Positions 1 to 13,500 of a stretch of DNA of 64,000 nt are shown here, in pieces. Under the pieces are notes generated by a model. The model ran no database searches and had not been told where the DNA came from. It saw nothing but the letters and a program-made list of their open reading frames with translations. Each line of letters begins with the position of its first letter. Position 1 is the first letter of the stretch. Source of the stretch: Hanleya hanleyi (lineage: Eukaryota; Mollusca; Polyplacophora; Lepidopleurida; Hanleyidae); NCBI GenBank assembly GCA_036873755.1, contig JAVTVY010039253.1, positions 110,860 to 174,859 of the forward strand, written 5' to 3'. The position numbers were made by a program, and so were the translations under genes.

Positions 1-378
1 TAATGTATGTATCAATGTCGTAATGTTAATGTACAATACTTAAGAATGAATAAATCAATTATAAAAAAAGAATGGATAGCTAAGGATAATCATCAATCAT
101 GTCATAATCATCCATCTTTGCAGGAGAATTTTGATTCAAGTTCAATACCTGTAGGCATACCTAAATTTAGTATGAAGATGTAGCAGAAATAACGAAAACT
201 GAACCTTTCGTAATAATTCACTGCAATAGTATGCTTAAATATATCACTGTTATAACGAATGAAGTGATATGATGCTAGTTTCATACCTTACCTGTGTCTG
301 TTGAGATAAAGCCACAGTAACGGAAATGGATAACTGGGTCCAAAATGATAGGACATGCCATAATCAGAATAATCATAC

Positions 379-466
379 CTGTAAGAAATTTGATGTAGTT
401 TCCAGCTTCATTCGTTGAGAATATATAGCCGAAATAAGGAAAAGTGGGCTGTTCATTAGAATTCAC
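379..466 (-). CDS. Possible internal exon of unknown gene
   Basis: On the - strand an 88-bp open segment is bounded by an acceptor-like TTGTTTAG just upstream and a donor-like CTTACAG/GTATGA at its end. It would encode about 29 residues including the string FPYFGYIFSTNEAGNYIK, which I do not recognise. Nearby sequence (to about 280) stays open in the same frame and has another donor-like ACACAG/GTAAGG near 288. No partner exon could be identified, so this may be chance. A spliced transcript or a conserved homologous protein would settle it. Confidence 0.25.
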
Positions 467-1140
467 CTAAACAACATACAATTATAACGTCCGAATTTAT
501 CTGATGCTTGTTTTATACATTTATTTCCATTTCTTTCACAGATATAGCCACTGGGTCCTTGGTGGTTCTTCATTTTTGCCTGCTCCCGAATTTGTGATGC
601 AGTGCACAATTTCTTGTGTAATCCTCGTGAGAATCGCTTCCGTGGCCTGCGTAATGCCAGCAGTCTGATAGCACATACTGGAACGTGGCGAATGTATACA
701 TTAAAACATGTAAGGTCTCAGATTTCTGTTCGTTCATATTTAGGAGATACCACACATCGTTCGGTGATGCTTTTATGTGTTTTTTTTATGCCATCACTCC
801 GTTATCCCAAGGTAATTAAATAAATCACTTATTAGTAATCGGGTGGCTTAGTGAGAAAAAAGGGGATTGTGAATTTTCGGCATTTTTCAAGAGGAGAAAA
901 ACCAAAGGCTGCAAGAAAAATACCTGATATAATGAGTTTTAAATCATTTTGATGGGGATGGAATCTAGATGCGGGGAGGGTTGTTGTTACGCCGCTGTGT
1001 TACTGAAACAGTATCTATCTAAATGCCCCCGAGCAAAAAGATCGATGACTAAATACATTTTATCATAAACTGATTGTATTTGATTATGTGTTAGACTATT
1101 ACCATAATCCAAAAAGCAGACGATCTCGAGCAACTTAAAA
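467..1140. other. No recognisable gene
   Basis: AT-rich sequence with only short open frames on both strands. I see no domain, tRNA, or clear repeat here. Confidence 0.6.
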
Positions 1141-1205
1141 ATGGCGCCTCTTGGGGCAAAATAGGCGACTCTTGGGCAAATGGCGCCTCTTGGGCAAACT
1201 GCCCG
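1141..1205. repeat. Short tandem repeat, ~19-bp unit
   Basis: About three imperfect copies of a unit close to TGGCGCCTCTTGGGCAAA stand in a row. The unit has the NarI-type palindrome GGCGCC. No function is visible. Confidence 0.7.
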
Positions 1206-1293
1206 AGTTTCATTGTGCCTGTCTACATAGCGCGGCTGGTTTGCAAATCATTTCAGGAATCATTGTTGGTTCTTGTGATATTTTAGATATGCA

Positions 1294-1571
1294 TCCCCAG
1301 TGTACGAGTTGTCACAGCGACACAGCTCACCAATTACCAATATACGAGTTGTCAGAGCATTTCCATCATAGCTCTCTAGATTTGTATCTAATGCCGCTTA
1401 TGCCGGTGCTAGGGGCCGTGTGGTCATGTCATCCAAGTTGCCACATGAACAGGTACAATAAAAGCGTACCTGAGATACAACACATATCACGAATCGTTAG
1501 ATTCTTGGTATGTGCTTTAAAATGTCAGTATGTCGGCACCTCTTCTCACTTCCCTTATTTGCGTTGTAATT
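1294..1571 (+). repeat. Left arm of an inverted repeat (RT-tail family)
   Basis: This stretch is the diverged reverse complement of 3000-3318. The right arm is longer because of internal insertions. It contains the dispersed motif near 1381-1423 (TCTAATGCCGCTTATGCCGG and a following GCTAGGGGCCGT) that also follows reverse transcriptase remnants at 18.4, 35.9 and 38.5 kb. It is probably the 3-prime tail of the same element family. Confidence 0.8.
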
Positions 1572-2167
1572 CAGAATATTTGCCTGTGGGGTCATATGAC
1601 TTCTTATCAGTATGACGGTATCTTTTCCCACCCCCTTAAAGTGTTGCGTTTAATTCCAATTTTTCATTCAAAAGATCGCTAGCCATTTCCTTAATCACTG
1701 AGAGATGTTTTACAAAATTGTTCTGAAGCCAACAATAGACATGGTGTCCACATGCAGGAATACGTGTGTCGCGCCAAGAATAACGGCATATAGTAGAGGA
1801 GATGATTCCCAAATAATTCTAGACCCATAGGTTTTCTTTAACAACATGATGTTCAAGCTATGGGAAAGGTTATTGGGGCGATAACTCCCTCGGATATGAA
1901 AACAGTCAGGCATATCTCTCTCTGGCTTCCAAGCTGTTAGGTTATATTTGGAACACGCCAGAAAAAGTGTAAGAAATAGATGCTGACAGTGCACCTTAAA
2001 GCAAGTGACGAAATATTAAGCCAGCTTATTCAGAGCCAGGCGAAGCTATATCCAATTTTATCAGACTGTAAATTGAGTCCGTTGTTCCCAGAGTTTGAAA
2101 TTCTGACAACATCGCACCCAAATATCTCTAAATGACCACTTGTAATTATGGCATGACTACGCGGTCC

Positions 2168-2647
2168 AATACCTATGGAAGCCGGATGCGGCCAATACTC
2201 GTCTTTTCGTTTTTTCGCCTTTGATAACGCGCGGCGCGAAAAAACGAAAAGACGAGATTGTGTCGAATTTCGCGAGATTTTGCCTTTTTCTCGTCTTTTC
2301 GTTTTCTCGTTTTCGCCGTTTGATAACGCGAAAAAACGAAAAAACGAGATCGGGTCGAATCTCGTGTTTTCGTTTTCTCTTTTTTCGCCTTTTGGTAAGG
2401 CGAGAAAACGAAAAAACGCGGCGAAACGACGAGATTTCTGGCCCTCGTTTTCTCGTGTTTTCGTCTCTCATTCTCGTGTTTTCGTGCCGCGCGTTATCGA
2501 AACACGAGAAAATGAAAAAACGAGAAAAAGGCAAAATCTCGCGAAATTCGACACAATCTCATCTTTTCGTTTTTTCGCACCTCGCGTTATCAAAGGCGAA
2601 AAAACGAAAAAAAACGAGACTGGCCGCATCCGGCTTCCATAAATACC
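2168..2647. mobile_element. CG-rich foldback MITE with 6-bp TSD
   Basis: The element runs 2174-2641 (468 bp). It starts TATGGAAGCCGGATGCGGCC and ends with the inverse of that sequence. The arms stay complementary for about 58 bp with a few mismatches, ending in TTTGATAACGCG. Both sides carry the direct repeat AATACC (2168-2173 and 2642-2647), a 6-bp target site duplication. The interior is built of short units such as TCGTCTTTTCGTTTTCTCG in both orientations, so it is a nested inverted repeat. Long open frames across it arise from the stop-poor repeat and are not genes. It is a non-autonomous DNA transposon; the superfamily is not identified. Confidence 0.88.
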
Positions 2648-2999
2648 AGCATAATCAGAATTAAATTCGACAAGATATGACAGTTCTGCGAACCCACCAG
2701 ATGGAAATTGTGAGCGAGATGTATGCCATGCATTAAGGCAGGAAGAAATGTGAAACGTTAGTACAAGTATATTTAGCATGAAAATTATTCTCCAGGATAC
2801 CAATATGTTATATTCCACGCAATTAACATATAGGTCAAATGGCGAAAACTTCCATGAATGTCCGTGGAATATAATCCAAGACCCGATGCTGAATTGAGAA
2901 CTGTGACATTGTTCGTGCGACTATAATCAATTGGCTTCATTGAATTTTCTTGCAAAGCTCACAGATGAACTGTAGTAGAGTTCAGTAAATCAAAGATAT

Positions 3000-3318
3000 A
3001 ATTACAACACATTTTAAGGGAAGTGGGAAGAGGTGTCGACATACTGACAGCGTCACAGGACTTCACAGTATAGACTTCCGGTTAACCTATTCTAAAGCAC
3101 ATTCCAAGAATCTAACGATTCTTGATATGTGTTGTATCTCAGGGACACTTTTATTGTACCTGTTCATGTGGCAACTTGGATGGTATGACCACATGGCTCC
3201 TAGCACCGGCATCAGCGGTATTAGATACAAATCTAGAGAGCTATGATGGAAATGTTCTGACAACTCTTATATTGGTAATTGGTGAGCTGTTTCGCTGTGA
3301 CAACTCGTACACTGGGGA
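3000..3318 (-). repeat. Right arm of an inverted repeat (RT-tail family)
   Basis: Diverged reverse complement of 1294-1571, with the dispersed tail motif at about 3191-3228. Together the two arms enclose the 468-bp MITE, which inserted in the spacer. Confidence 0.8.
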
Positions 3319-3509
3319 TTGGTGAGCTGTATAGTCGTCAGATGAAAATGACGGCATTTAACACAAAAGACTAGTCTGTAAGGCCCGATGTCGACCCAGC
3401 ATTATCTTCCCACAAATGCCAACATATATCAAAGACCAAAAGGTCTGTACAGGGGGTGGGCCTCGGGGACGAAACGGCCACCAGCAGAATCTCGCCATAT
3501 ACCGGTAAA

Positions 3510-3662
3510 AATTACAACACATATAAGGGAAGTGGGAAGAGGTGCCGACATACTGACAGAGTCACATGACTTCACAGTATAGACTTCCGGTTAACCTATT
3601 CTAAAGCACATACCAAGTATCTAACGATTCGTGATATGTGTTGTATCTCAGGTACACCTTTC
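3510..3662 (-). repeat. Partial direct copy of the 3.0-kb repeat
   Basis: Matches 3000-3150 closely (AGGGAAGTGGGAAGAGGTG, then GTATAGACTTCCGGTTAACC and ATATGTGTTGTATCTCAGG). It is a third, truncated copy of the family. Confidence 0.8.
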
Positions 3663-5300
3663 GGTTACACTTCAGGTATCCCGACATGGTCGTTAAGAGT
3701 TACGGAAGAATGGACGGAAGAGAAGCACGAAAATCGCGAAGATCCTTGGGGTATAATCGACGAGGAACATATGGAGAACTTTGTGCGATGTTTGAATGGC
3801 ATGATGGCACCATTGTTTTCAGCGCAAACTCATTTCATTTGCACTAATAAATCTTGATTAAAAATATAGTCTGTCACGTTAAAGTAATAGCAAAAGCGAG
3901 CAAGAGCTGAATAAATCCGTGCAAAAAGTTGTTGCACATTGGCATCGTCCGACGTTTGCTTCAGAATGGTTTGCTTTCAGTATATCTTTGTGAATTGTTT
4001 AATATACTACATATATTTGTAACTAGTTATGGAGCATGATCCATCCATCTGTCGAGTAGGTTCCGCTTGTTCTCACCATGACCGCACACACGCTGTTCGA
4101 GTCGAGGCGAATGGGGGGGGGGGGGCGGAGGGGGCACTACTCGTTAGTAATGTTTCATGACTACAGCAAAGTTCACAATTGTATAGATAAAGTTGCAACG
4201 TTGAGGCTCCCTAGTCACACCAAAATTATGAGCTTTAACAGTATCTCAGTATCGCCTAATAGTTAGCGGATTTGGAATAGCAATAGATGTGTCAAATCTG
4301 ACTAAAAAACTATTTGTGTGAAGGAACCAAACATAACACAGCGTTTGGCTTCTAATAGTTTCTAATTCTAATCAGTTATCGAATATGACGGAAATTATAA
4401 ACATATATTTAAGTAAACATGTATCTTCATTCAGCCGTCTGATCAAGTATATTAATTATACACAAGAACTTTCGGATCTAGCAAATTTGTTTTGGCAATT
4501 TGAATCGGGCTGCAATATCGAAATGATTTAATTCGTGCCTGTATCAACTCCTGATCAGTGTTATAACTATGCAAAGTTCCATGCCCTTATCCCACAACGC
4601 CCAATAGTCTCATGGCCTTTTATACCATTAACTACATTCATACTAATAATCCGTTTTAGCTGTTCAGGAGGACCCATTTAGACATACTTATCCGCATGTA
4701 CGCAGGCACACATGAGAAAATAGCAACTAACTTACATTGGAGCAATATGCAAGAGGCGGGAAAAATTGACGAGGTCTGGAGACTAAAAAACAACCATATG
4801 ACTCTACAGGAAAGCTTCTCTTGGCATCTCACATTCAGATCCGAGAATACGGTGGATTCTCGGACATAGCATTGTATCTCAGCCGTGCTTTCTTTGCAAG
4901 GGTTCATGCGGAAATTATGAAGTATCTAAACGGCCTCTAGCACCGGCTTAAGCGGAATTAGATACTCCAGCTCTGGAGCTGTGATGACAGATCAGCTCAA
5001 AGAAATAACTCATCTAATGTCGAAGGATGAGCATCGTAGACCTCTGATGGTAAACGCCTCAACATGGGGTAAACCTGGTAAATGCAAGAATACACAGAAA
5101 AAAATAACATCCAATGGCCGACGTTTAGGTTAGATTTTCCCTTGGTTAAGAAAACAATATGAAAGATGTTAATAAAATAAAATACGAGCTACGCATCTGA
5201 ATACCCCCCGGCGCTGGGCGCCAGCCATTCATAATGTATTTAATTTGAACCGTACTACTTTGAAAACATCAGGAACACCCAGCAGTCAAGTGACAAATAT
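3663..5300. other. No gene; poly-G tract and a repeat tail
   Basis: I see no supported gene. A run of 13 G occurs at 4113-4125. A further diverged copy of the dispersed tail motif (CTAGCACCGGCTTAAGCGG) lies at about 4929-4966 in - orientation. Confidence 0.6.
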
Positions 5301-5309
5301 ACAGATTAT

Positions 5310-6350
5310 TAAAAGTTTTGTAATTAGAAATAGCCTCAAGGTTTCCGTCCAATCACAGAAACCGGAAGTCAGTATTTGTCTCTAGATATATCGGTGATGT
5401 ATACCAAGTATCATACTGAACACTTGAATAGTATCAGAGGATATACAGATCAATGATTTCACGTAAATTAAATATTCTGCCTTTTATTGTTAGTCTCCTG
5501 ATGTATACAAATTTTTGCTTCAAACACTTGAACAGTGCCGAAGGGACAGATTTTGCATAAATTAAAATAAATTAAGTTTTCCACCTAATCAAGAAATTGG
5601 TTGTTATTAATTGTAAGTTTCTTGATGTAACGATGATGTATATTTGCATATGAAGCACCAAACAGTATATCAGATATTCAGATCACTAATGATTTTGAAT
5701 AAATTAAAACTAGTCACCAAGAACGTTTCCGCCCAATCACAGAAAGCGGTTTTGTCATTCATTGTAAGTCCCTTGATGCATCGATGATGTGCACCAAGTT
5801 TAATATTGAACACTTCAACGTTATCAAAGATATAGATCAATAATGATTTTGCATCAATTTAACATGGTCGCTAAGATTGCCGCCCAATCAGAGAAACCAG
5901 TTCTGTCATTCATCGTAAGTCTCTTGATGCATAGATGATGTATACCAAATTTTACATCAAGCACTTGAACGGTATCAGAGATGGGGATCATTAATGATTT
6001 TACATAAATTGAAGATGGACGCCCATCCTTCAGGCCATTCAGAGGAACTGATGTGGCTATTCATTGCATGTCTCTGTATCGATGCTGTATATCAAGTTTC
6101 GCATAGAAGACAAATGGTATCAGAGATATACATCATTAAAGAATTGGCATAAATTAAACAGGGCCGTCAAGGTTTCCACCCAATCAGGGACACTGGTTCG
6201 GTCGTTCCTTAAAAAGTTTCTTGATGTATCGATGATGTATACCAAGTTTCACACTGAACAGGTAAAATGTTATCCGAGATACACACGATTGGTAGTTTCG
6301 CATAAATTAAAGATGGTCACGAGAGTATGGAAGCGCACTGCAGTTTGGAG
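5310..6350. repeat. Diverged tandem array, ~148-bp period
   Basis: About seven copies share TTTCCGCCCAATCACAGAAA, then CTTGATGTATCGATGATGTA, TACCAAGTTT, a TATCAGAGATA block and a CATAAATTAA block. Spacing between the GATGATGTA blocks is about 105 to 150 bp. Copies are strongly diverged, so the array is old. It ends in ACAGACGGACGGACAGACG (near 6388), a tract common at the edge of such invertebrate repeats. Confidence 0.8.
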
Positions 6351-6789
6351 TGCCTAGGGTCAGTAGGTAACGAGAAAGCTGTGCCGGACAGACGGACGGA
6401 CAGACGTACATGAAGACGACAATAGCCTTCGGCCAAAATTGACCGAGCGGTAAAAAATGGACTCGTCTTATAGATCGGATCATTTTAAAATTAATGAATT
6501 CACTAGAGGAAAAGGTTCATGGAAATGCAGTAATTCCCTCCTAAAGCATTTGAATTTTGCCACTCAATTTAAGAGCATGGTTTATGATATCTGAAAGGTA
6601 TATGCTATCCGAGTATAGAAGTGATGTAAAATAAACAACATTAAAAACGGAGATTTGATATTCTCGATTGATGATAAATTATGTTTGGAAGTTTTGATGC
6701 TGACAATAAGACGGGCTACCATTTCGTAATTTCATTCAAGAAAAAAGATGCGTTTCAAAGAAGATAGATTTTTGAAAGATCTACATGAA

Positions 6790-7690
6790 TCGAAAACTAT
6801 GGCTCATTACAGTTTAGCCTGATTGAAAACAAACGAAAAGAGTTGGAATCAATAAGGTTATTATATTCGATTTCGTGTCCGCTGGTTAAAGGAAGGAGAA
6901 GAACACAGGCGCTATATCTGTAAAATTGAGAGGGTGAATGTAGAAATTATAACAAAACCAAGAGATATATTAGAAGAATTTACACGAAACCAGAGAAGCA
7001 TGGGACATCGGTAGTGATATAACGATCCACTAACGAACATTAATCTAGTTATAAGGGAAAATTAATTACCTGGTGCAAATGAAGAAAAAACGAAAGCCCA
7101 TGTTTGGACGGCTGTTCCATAAAATTAAAAGAAAAAAATCTGGGTGGATATGTGGTGAGATCATTGAACTATGAATACGTCATGGGACTGCTTTCTACAA
7201 CTCAACGACAGGGAATAATAACATGTATCCCTAAGCCGGACAAGCAGAGACGTTATCTTCTAAATTGGCGACTGACATCTTTATTATATGTTATATACAA
7301 AATTGCTTCCGGCTGCATTTGAATTCCCACAGACGGAAAGCAATGCTGAATGAATTTATATCCGACTACCAATCTGGCTACATACCTGAGAGATTTATAG
7401 GCGATAATACTCGACATATTTATGATGTCTGAGGAGCAAAATATTTCCGGCCTGCTTCTTCTAGTGGATTTTGAAAAAGCGTTTGACTCCATTTCTTGGT
7501 CTTTCGTTCGTTCTTAAACTTCAATTGTATCTTGGATAAACCTGTTCACTACCAAAATTTCATCAGCAGTTATACAAAATGGATATATATCCGATTTTCA
7601 CCACATATCTAGAGGCTGTAGACAGAGTGATCTGTTATTCCCGTACCTCTTTCTCATCTGTTTTGAAATATTAACCTTCCTGGTAAATAA
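6790..7690 (+). pseudogene. Non-LTR retrotransposon reverse transcriptase, decayed
   Basis: Translated pieces in shifting frames spell a LINE-type reverse transcriptase in order. There is a pre-RT segment (RVRWLKEGEEHRRYICKIE, near 6880-6940). An RT N-terminal block follows (TQRQGIITCIPKPDKQRR, near 7200), then YLLNWRLTSLL, then a motif A block LLLVDFEKAFDSISW (near 7455), then a motif B block RGCRQSDLLFPYLFLICFE (near 7615). Several stops and frame changes break it. The catalytic YxDD block and any 3-prime end are not seen. The motif wording resembles L1/Tx1-like or related LINE clades; the clade call is tentative. Confidence 0.85.
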
Positions 7691-9760
7691 CAACAACAAC
7701 AATAACAACAAAGATACTGTTTAGACTCATACGTGGGATCAGAAATAATTATACAAACTCTGCGTTTCTCCACGTAAACGCAATTTAATGCACAAGCTTT
7801 CGACCGTTTTGCGGAACATAAAATAATTTGAAATGTATAATATATTGATAACTTTAAAGTCCAGTATTATTCATTATTGTTACAGTCTCTTTGACTGTCT
7901 AATCTTTCTTTCGAACATAACTTGACTTAACTTTAATTGCTATGTTCACTTGATAAATACCTGGGAGACTTTTTCATAATAGTGACGGTTCTTGACCAAA
8001 AAATATTGAGGATGAGATGGAATTAATACAGATTTACGAACATTTCAATGGATACCTGCAACATTTTTAGATATATTGCATTTTTCCCATAAGCGTACAC
8101 AGAAATAAAGAATTATGTGGACTTTAATTGGTATTTTAGTCCAAATATTAATTTGTTTTTTCAAGAAAATGAACAATTTCCCTGTGCAATCACATTTCAC
8201 GAAGTATAATCTTTTTAACAATATATAAAAGTAGTGAAAATAAACCCAAAACGAAATAATTATATCTATAATTTAGGTAATTTTGCATTTTCTGTATTTT
8301 GTCCCTCAATTTATGGATGTTTATATCAAAAGAAGACGAACTTATGGAAAAATACCCTTGATACATGCTATTTTGTTGTATTTTTATGTTAAGCATTGGC
8401 AGCTGAAGAAAGCATAAGATTTTGAAAGGATTGCACGGAAGAAATTATAGCAAGGCAACTTATATGCTACATATACCGTTGGTGGAAAAAATGCTGGAGT
8501 ACTGACAAGAAGTCATGACCCACCTGACCAATACTCTGACTGCATATCTAAAAACATCACTAGAACCAAAATGATCCTTGTAATGATTTGTGGCTGTTCA
8601 TGTGGACATCTTGAATGACATAACCACTGCTGGTGTCTTAGACGATGTGGATTTAAGTACCATCAGAACCAATCTTCAACCCCATTTGTTATCTGTTGCG
8701 GTCAACAATCTGCAATCTGGTAGCTTCCATCGAAGCTTTATAGTCTACATGAAGCCAAATGTCAAAACTTGGGGCTGTTTACAGTAAAGGTGTAGGAATA
8801 ACTGTCTTCTCTCAAATAAAATTGTGGTAACCCAGGTTAAACTTTGAACTGAGATTAGCTTTGCACAAGGATCCTGGAATAACATGATCCTGGATAGTTT
8901 ACATTTGTTAATAGGCTCTTTCGCTGCCGAATTTATACAGACTTTATATTGGTTGTTTTAGAAGTTAGACGTGGGAATCACGTCATGCTTTCCGAATGCG
9001 TATTCAGTTAGATTTGTCTTTATGGTCAGTTCCTTCCATAAAAAATGAATGTTTTAAAGTAAGAGAACGCTTGAAAACGCAAATCTGACCAAGGTGTTCT
9101 TCCATTTTGCCAGATAAAACTTCCATGCCATCACACACTTAATATGTAGCCCTGTAACAAAACACCATTTCACAAAATCTAGATCTCACCAGCCTGAACG
9201 TCATTATCAACCTACTGAATACATATATATATAATTTTTCAGATGTGAATATGCCAAAGAGTTTGATTTCGATCAAACAACTTTATTTTCAAGCAAACGA
9301 CCGTTAGCTTTGATGTGGTGGTGGTGGTGCTGTTGTTGTAATGAAGTAAAAAGTTACTCAATAATTGTTCAATAATTCACCGATGGTTTGTTTTATTTTG
9401 TCTGCCGAACCCCAAAAATGGGCTGCAGTTGGTTAGTTCTGCTTAATTCAATGTTGCGATTGAGAACACGTCTGATAATCAAGCTCGCACTTTTATTCTC
9501 CGCCGAAGGTTTCATGGCTTGGTGAAGATCCATTGCGCGGAGAGTGCCAGGGTTTGTATAAGCGACTGAATGCAGGGAGATTCGACTTGGCATAAGGGTA
9601 GACAACCCTGTTTGTAGATTGTTGATAGACAAGAAAGCGCCGGCTCGTTTTATAAATACAAGCGTACAAGAGATGCATCCAGATCCAAGTAGGCCTACAA
9701 ATATATCTTGCTCGAGCCAAGAATATACTTAATATGATGTTCATTCACATATGACAGTCT
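7691..9760. other. No recognisable gene
   Basis: AT-rich sequence with an (AAC)n-like stretch near 7686-7710 and a GGT-rich stretch near 9318. Open frames at 8190-8396 (-), 8590-8787 (+) and 9393-9744 (-) have no recognisable domains. Confidence 0.55.
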
Positions 9761-9764
9761 CAGT

Positions 9765-10545
9765 CTGTATGACCAGATAGACATGCAGATAACCCAGAAA
9801 TACTCACAATATCCGTGATACCCAGACAGACAGATAACCGATAAATACTCATAATATCCGTGATAACCAGATAAACAGATATCGCAGAAATGCCCCCAAT
9901 ATTCGTGGTACGCAGATAACCCAGAACTACGCACACTATCCGTCATACCCAGATAGAAAGATAACCCAGCAATACCCATAATATTCGTGATACCCAGATA
10001 GACAGATAACCCAGAAAACCCACGATATCCGTGATACCCAGATAGACAGATAACTCAGAAATATCCACAATATCCGTCATACCCAAATAGACAGATAACC
10101 CAGAAATACCCGCAATATCCGTCATACTCCGATAGACAGATAACCCAGAAATACCCGCAATATCCGTCATACACAGATAGACAGATAACCCAGAAATACC
10201 CACAATATCCGTGATACCCAGATAGACAGATAACTCAGAAATATCCACAATATCCGCCATACCCGTATAGACAGATATCCCAGAAATACCTACAATATCC
10301 GCCATACCCAGATAGACAGATAACCCAGAAATACCCAAAATATCCGTGATACCCAGATAGACAGATAAATCAGAAATATCCATAATATCCGTCATACCCG
10401 TATAGACAGATAATCCAGAAATACCCGCAATATCCGTCATACCCAGATAGACAGATAACCCAGAAATACCCACAATATCCGTGATACCCCCATAGACAGA
10501 CAACCCAGAAATACCCCAAATATGCGTGATATACTCATTCTCATA
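9765..10545. repeat. 45-bp minisatellite, ~17 copies
   Basis: Unit close to AGATAGACAGATAACCCAGA followed by AATACCCACAATATCCGTCATACCC, 45 bp. Because 45 is divisible by 3, the - strand reads as a 15-residue repeat (LGMTDIAGISGLSVY type) over long distances. The left third is more diverged. I read it as a minisatellite, not a gene: no start context, splice signals or non-repeat coding flank is seen. Confidence 0.92.
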
Positions 10546-13500
10546 TATAAATTACAAGCACACCCAGAGTCGGTGCTATATTTGCAAGGTGTCTAAACAA
10601 CAGATCGATTTGACATGAAATTCAAGCAGCGCTTTATTCTGTTTGCACTCACTTTCCGGACTACACGTGTTCTTTGTTAACGAACGATTCTCCATTCCAG
10701 TCATGTGGGACAGTGTGTTAATCACCAAATATCAATGAAACCTCATTCATAAATCTGGACTATATGGTGGTACATCGAACATTGATTCGTTCAAATATTT
10801 GTATATGAATTTTTCTGATGAGGGAGATGCTATTAATGTGTGAAATATCAGGCTCTGCATTGTGCTCCACTGACCATAGCCGACACGGCGATGTGAAAAA
10901 TTGGGACGATCATTGGCACAAACATCCGGAGGTTGGAAAATCAACACCGCTTGGTGGAACATTGCTATCCACAGCTTCTATTTCTGCCTTGTGGCTTTGA
11001 CGCCTATTCCAATGATGTTACTGTAATACGGGCAGTGTGTATGTGATGGCCATTGGATTTGTCAATACACTCTGGTAAGTAAAAAAATTAACAACAGTAC
11101 TTCTGATTCTACATGAATATGCAGTTATACCACATTACATTTGGGTTATACGAGTATATCTAGTAATAATATTACACTGTTCTTTACCCTACATGTATTG
11201 TCCTAATCACATTGTCCCCAATTGAATGGTAATTGGTATTGCTTGTAGAATCGTTTCCTAGTAAACCTGTCACGTAGAAAATAGTTCGAAAAAAGAAATT
11301 GTACTTCAAATATATTATGGACATGCAGGTGAAGCTATAGCACGGTTGTAAATACTAACAGTGGTCTACTATACCCCCATTCTGCTAATATTTACGTGAC
11401 GCACCTAAGATTTGTCAAGTAGAATTTCAATATATTTTAGAAAAAATAATTAACACAAAAGAAAAAATCTTTGTCGGGATGACTTGTGTGTGACCCGAAC
11501 GAGAGATGAAGTTAACTGTTAACCTGTCACGACATAGATTAATTTAACCCAATCCGGCCTGGGTGATTTTGATTGAACTGCGGCCCGGGGAGGGGCCATT
11601 TCAGACCCCTCCTAAATCTTTTTGTTGCTCCTTGGTCTAGGGGCAACCTAACTTGGAGTCAAAAGAATTGTCGCGCCAATATCATGCAGTTATCATCTAT
11701 TTCAAATATTTATGAAACGAAAATAAAGAAAACACGAGCTTGCTCCCAACAAGAGAGAAGCGGTCAACAATTTTCTATCATGACAGCAAGACATATCATG
11801 CTATTCTTTATCCAAATGAATTTCCAAGTTGTTTCTAGAGAATGATGCATCTCAGTTTATATTGCCATTGTAAGAGAGAACGTCGTGGCGGGAACTTAGA
11901 ACGGTCTAAATTAGTCTGAACGTGTATGGCCTGACCAGTAGCCTGACCAGTATCAGAATAAAGTCTGATACTCTTGGACAAATGAATCGTTGCTTGACCT
12001 CAGCGTACAGTGACATGAACAATGACGACGATTTTTACCATATACGACTGAGGATACCGAGCAGTTATAGGTCAATCATCCAATAAGGCATGCTGTTGAA
12101 TATTTGTCCTTCTATAGTGACTATATCGTATGTGTTACTTATCCAAATAGACCATAACTGCATTGACCTACATTGTCCTGTTAATGTTCCTTTCCCACTG
12201 GATGCAGTTCACACTAATATTTAGCCTGTTGTACAAAGCAAATTGACATTTGGCTCTTATGGGTGACCTACCAATGAAAATTGAACAAACATAATAATGA
12301 CTGAATGCGATTGTAATTAATGTTGTTTAAATAACCAGTAAATCACGGCAGAAGAGAATTGGGAATATTGAAACTCGGCTTTGGGAATAATTTCTGAACA
12401 ACTGCACTGAATAAACACTGCGTGTTTCAGTTATTCCCAAATTGATATAGCGGAATCATTAACTCAGGCCACTCACGCGATGTTAAGGCGAAATTTTATT
12501 ATAATATTGACCATATGCATATAGAGATTGTTGGGCGCTGATGATTTCAATGGAAGCATTCTTGTAGTAATGGATAAGAATTCTAACCTTCGATGTCTTA
12601 TAATATTTTGGGCAAACTTTTTAACCGCAGCAGTATTTGCTACGCCACAGAAAAACTTCTGTCCATGATTGGGGTAAGTTCAGAGTAACACACAAATATT
12701 TCTCAGCAATATACTGAATAGAAACCGAATGCCAAAACCAGTCTCACCGTAAAATGCTTTTCTAACCTGTACTGAAAATATTATATTCTTTAATTACATT
12801 CTTACGACTTATTATCCTCAAATAGTTCAGTCTTCTCAGACAACGCTCATCATGTTCACCGTACACGGTCATTCTCTGTACCCATGGCGAGCGTGAACCT
12901 ATCAGATATGTCATCTCATTACGAGTTCAACATAATATTAAACGCGAAAAGAAAACTTGGCACCAAAGTTTTTCTGTTTCAGAACATCATAATAACTAAT
13001 CATAATAACGCATGGTGCCAACAATTCACAAGCATAAAATACTCGGGCATAAATTGCTACATATGACCCTACACTATACCTCAGACAGGCGGTAGACATA
13101 TGTAGATACGTTTCGAAAAGCTAACCTATAAAGGAGGTGTTCGCTTTAGATGATTTTTCCCCTTCAGCGTCGCTCTTACAGTTACCATGCATATATATTT
13201 CATGAACGTACCAACTATTTATGAACGATAATTAGTTATATTAATATATAAACCTGTATACTCGAAAACTGCCAACTGTCGGCAAAAAGTTCAGCGAACA
13301 CTAAGTAAGGAAGCAGCTGTAAAACCTATTGGCACAGGCATAATCACTTGAGGAAACAAGCGTCACCGCTTGTTGGGGATAATTTCCTGAATAAAGAGAA
13401 TATATGAAGTTGTAAAACTGTGAACAACTACATTAGCGGTGAACGGGAAACGTATATATCCATATTGTAGTAACGAAACATTGAAGAATAGCTGTAGCTG

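Noticed and set aside
2157..2664. Three overlapping 125-155-residue frames rich in Arg, Lys, Phe and Ser
   Set aside because: They lie within the inverted-repeat MITE, whose CG-containing words lack stops in many frames.
9943..10503. 186-residue - strand frame with a 15-residue repeat
   Set aside because: Product of the 45-bp minisatellite. There is no non-repeat coding sequence, start context or splice site.
9765..10545. CRISPR-like regular array
   Set aside because: Units are contiguous with no unique spacers, and the DNA is animal. The same applies to 33.5-35.6 kb.
10747..10962. - strand frame ending VPPYSPDL, recalling Tc1/mariner transposases
   Set aside because: Only about seven residues match. 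No DDE spacing or terminal repeats are seen, and the frame stops right after the motif.
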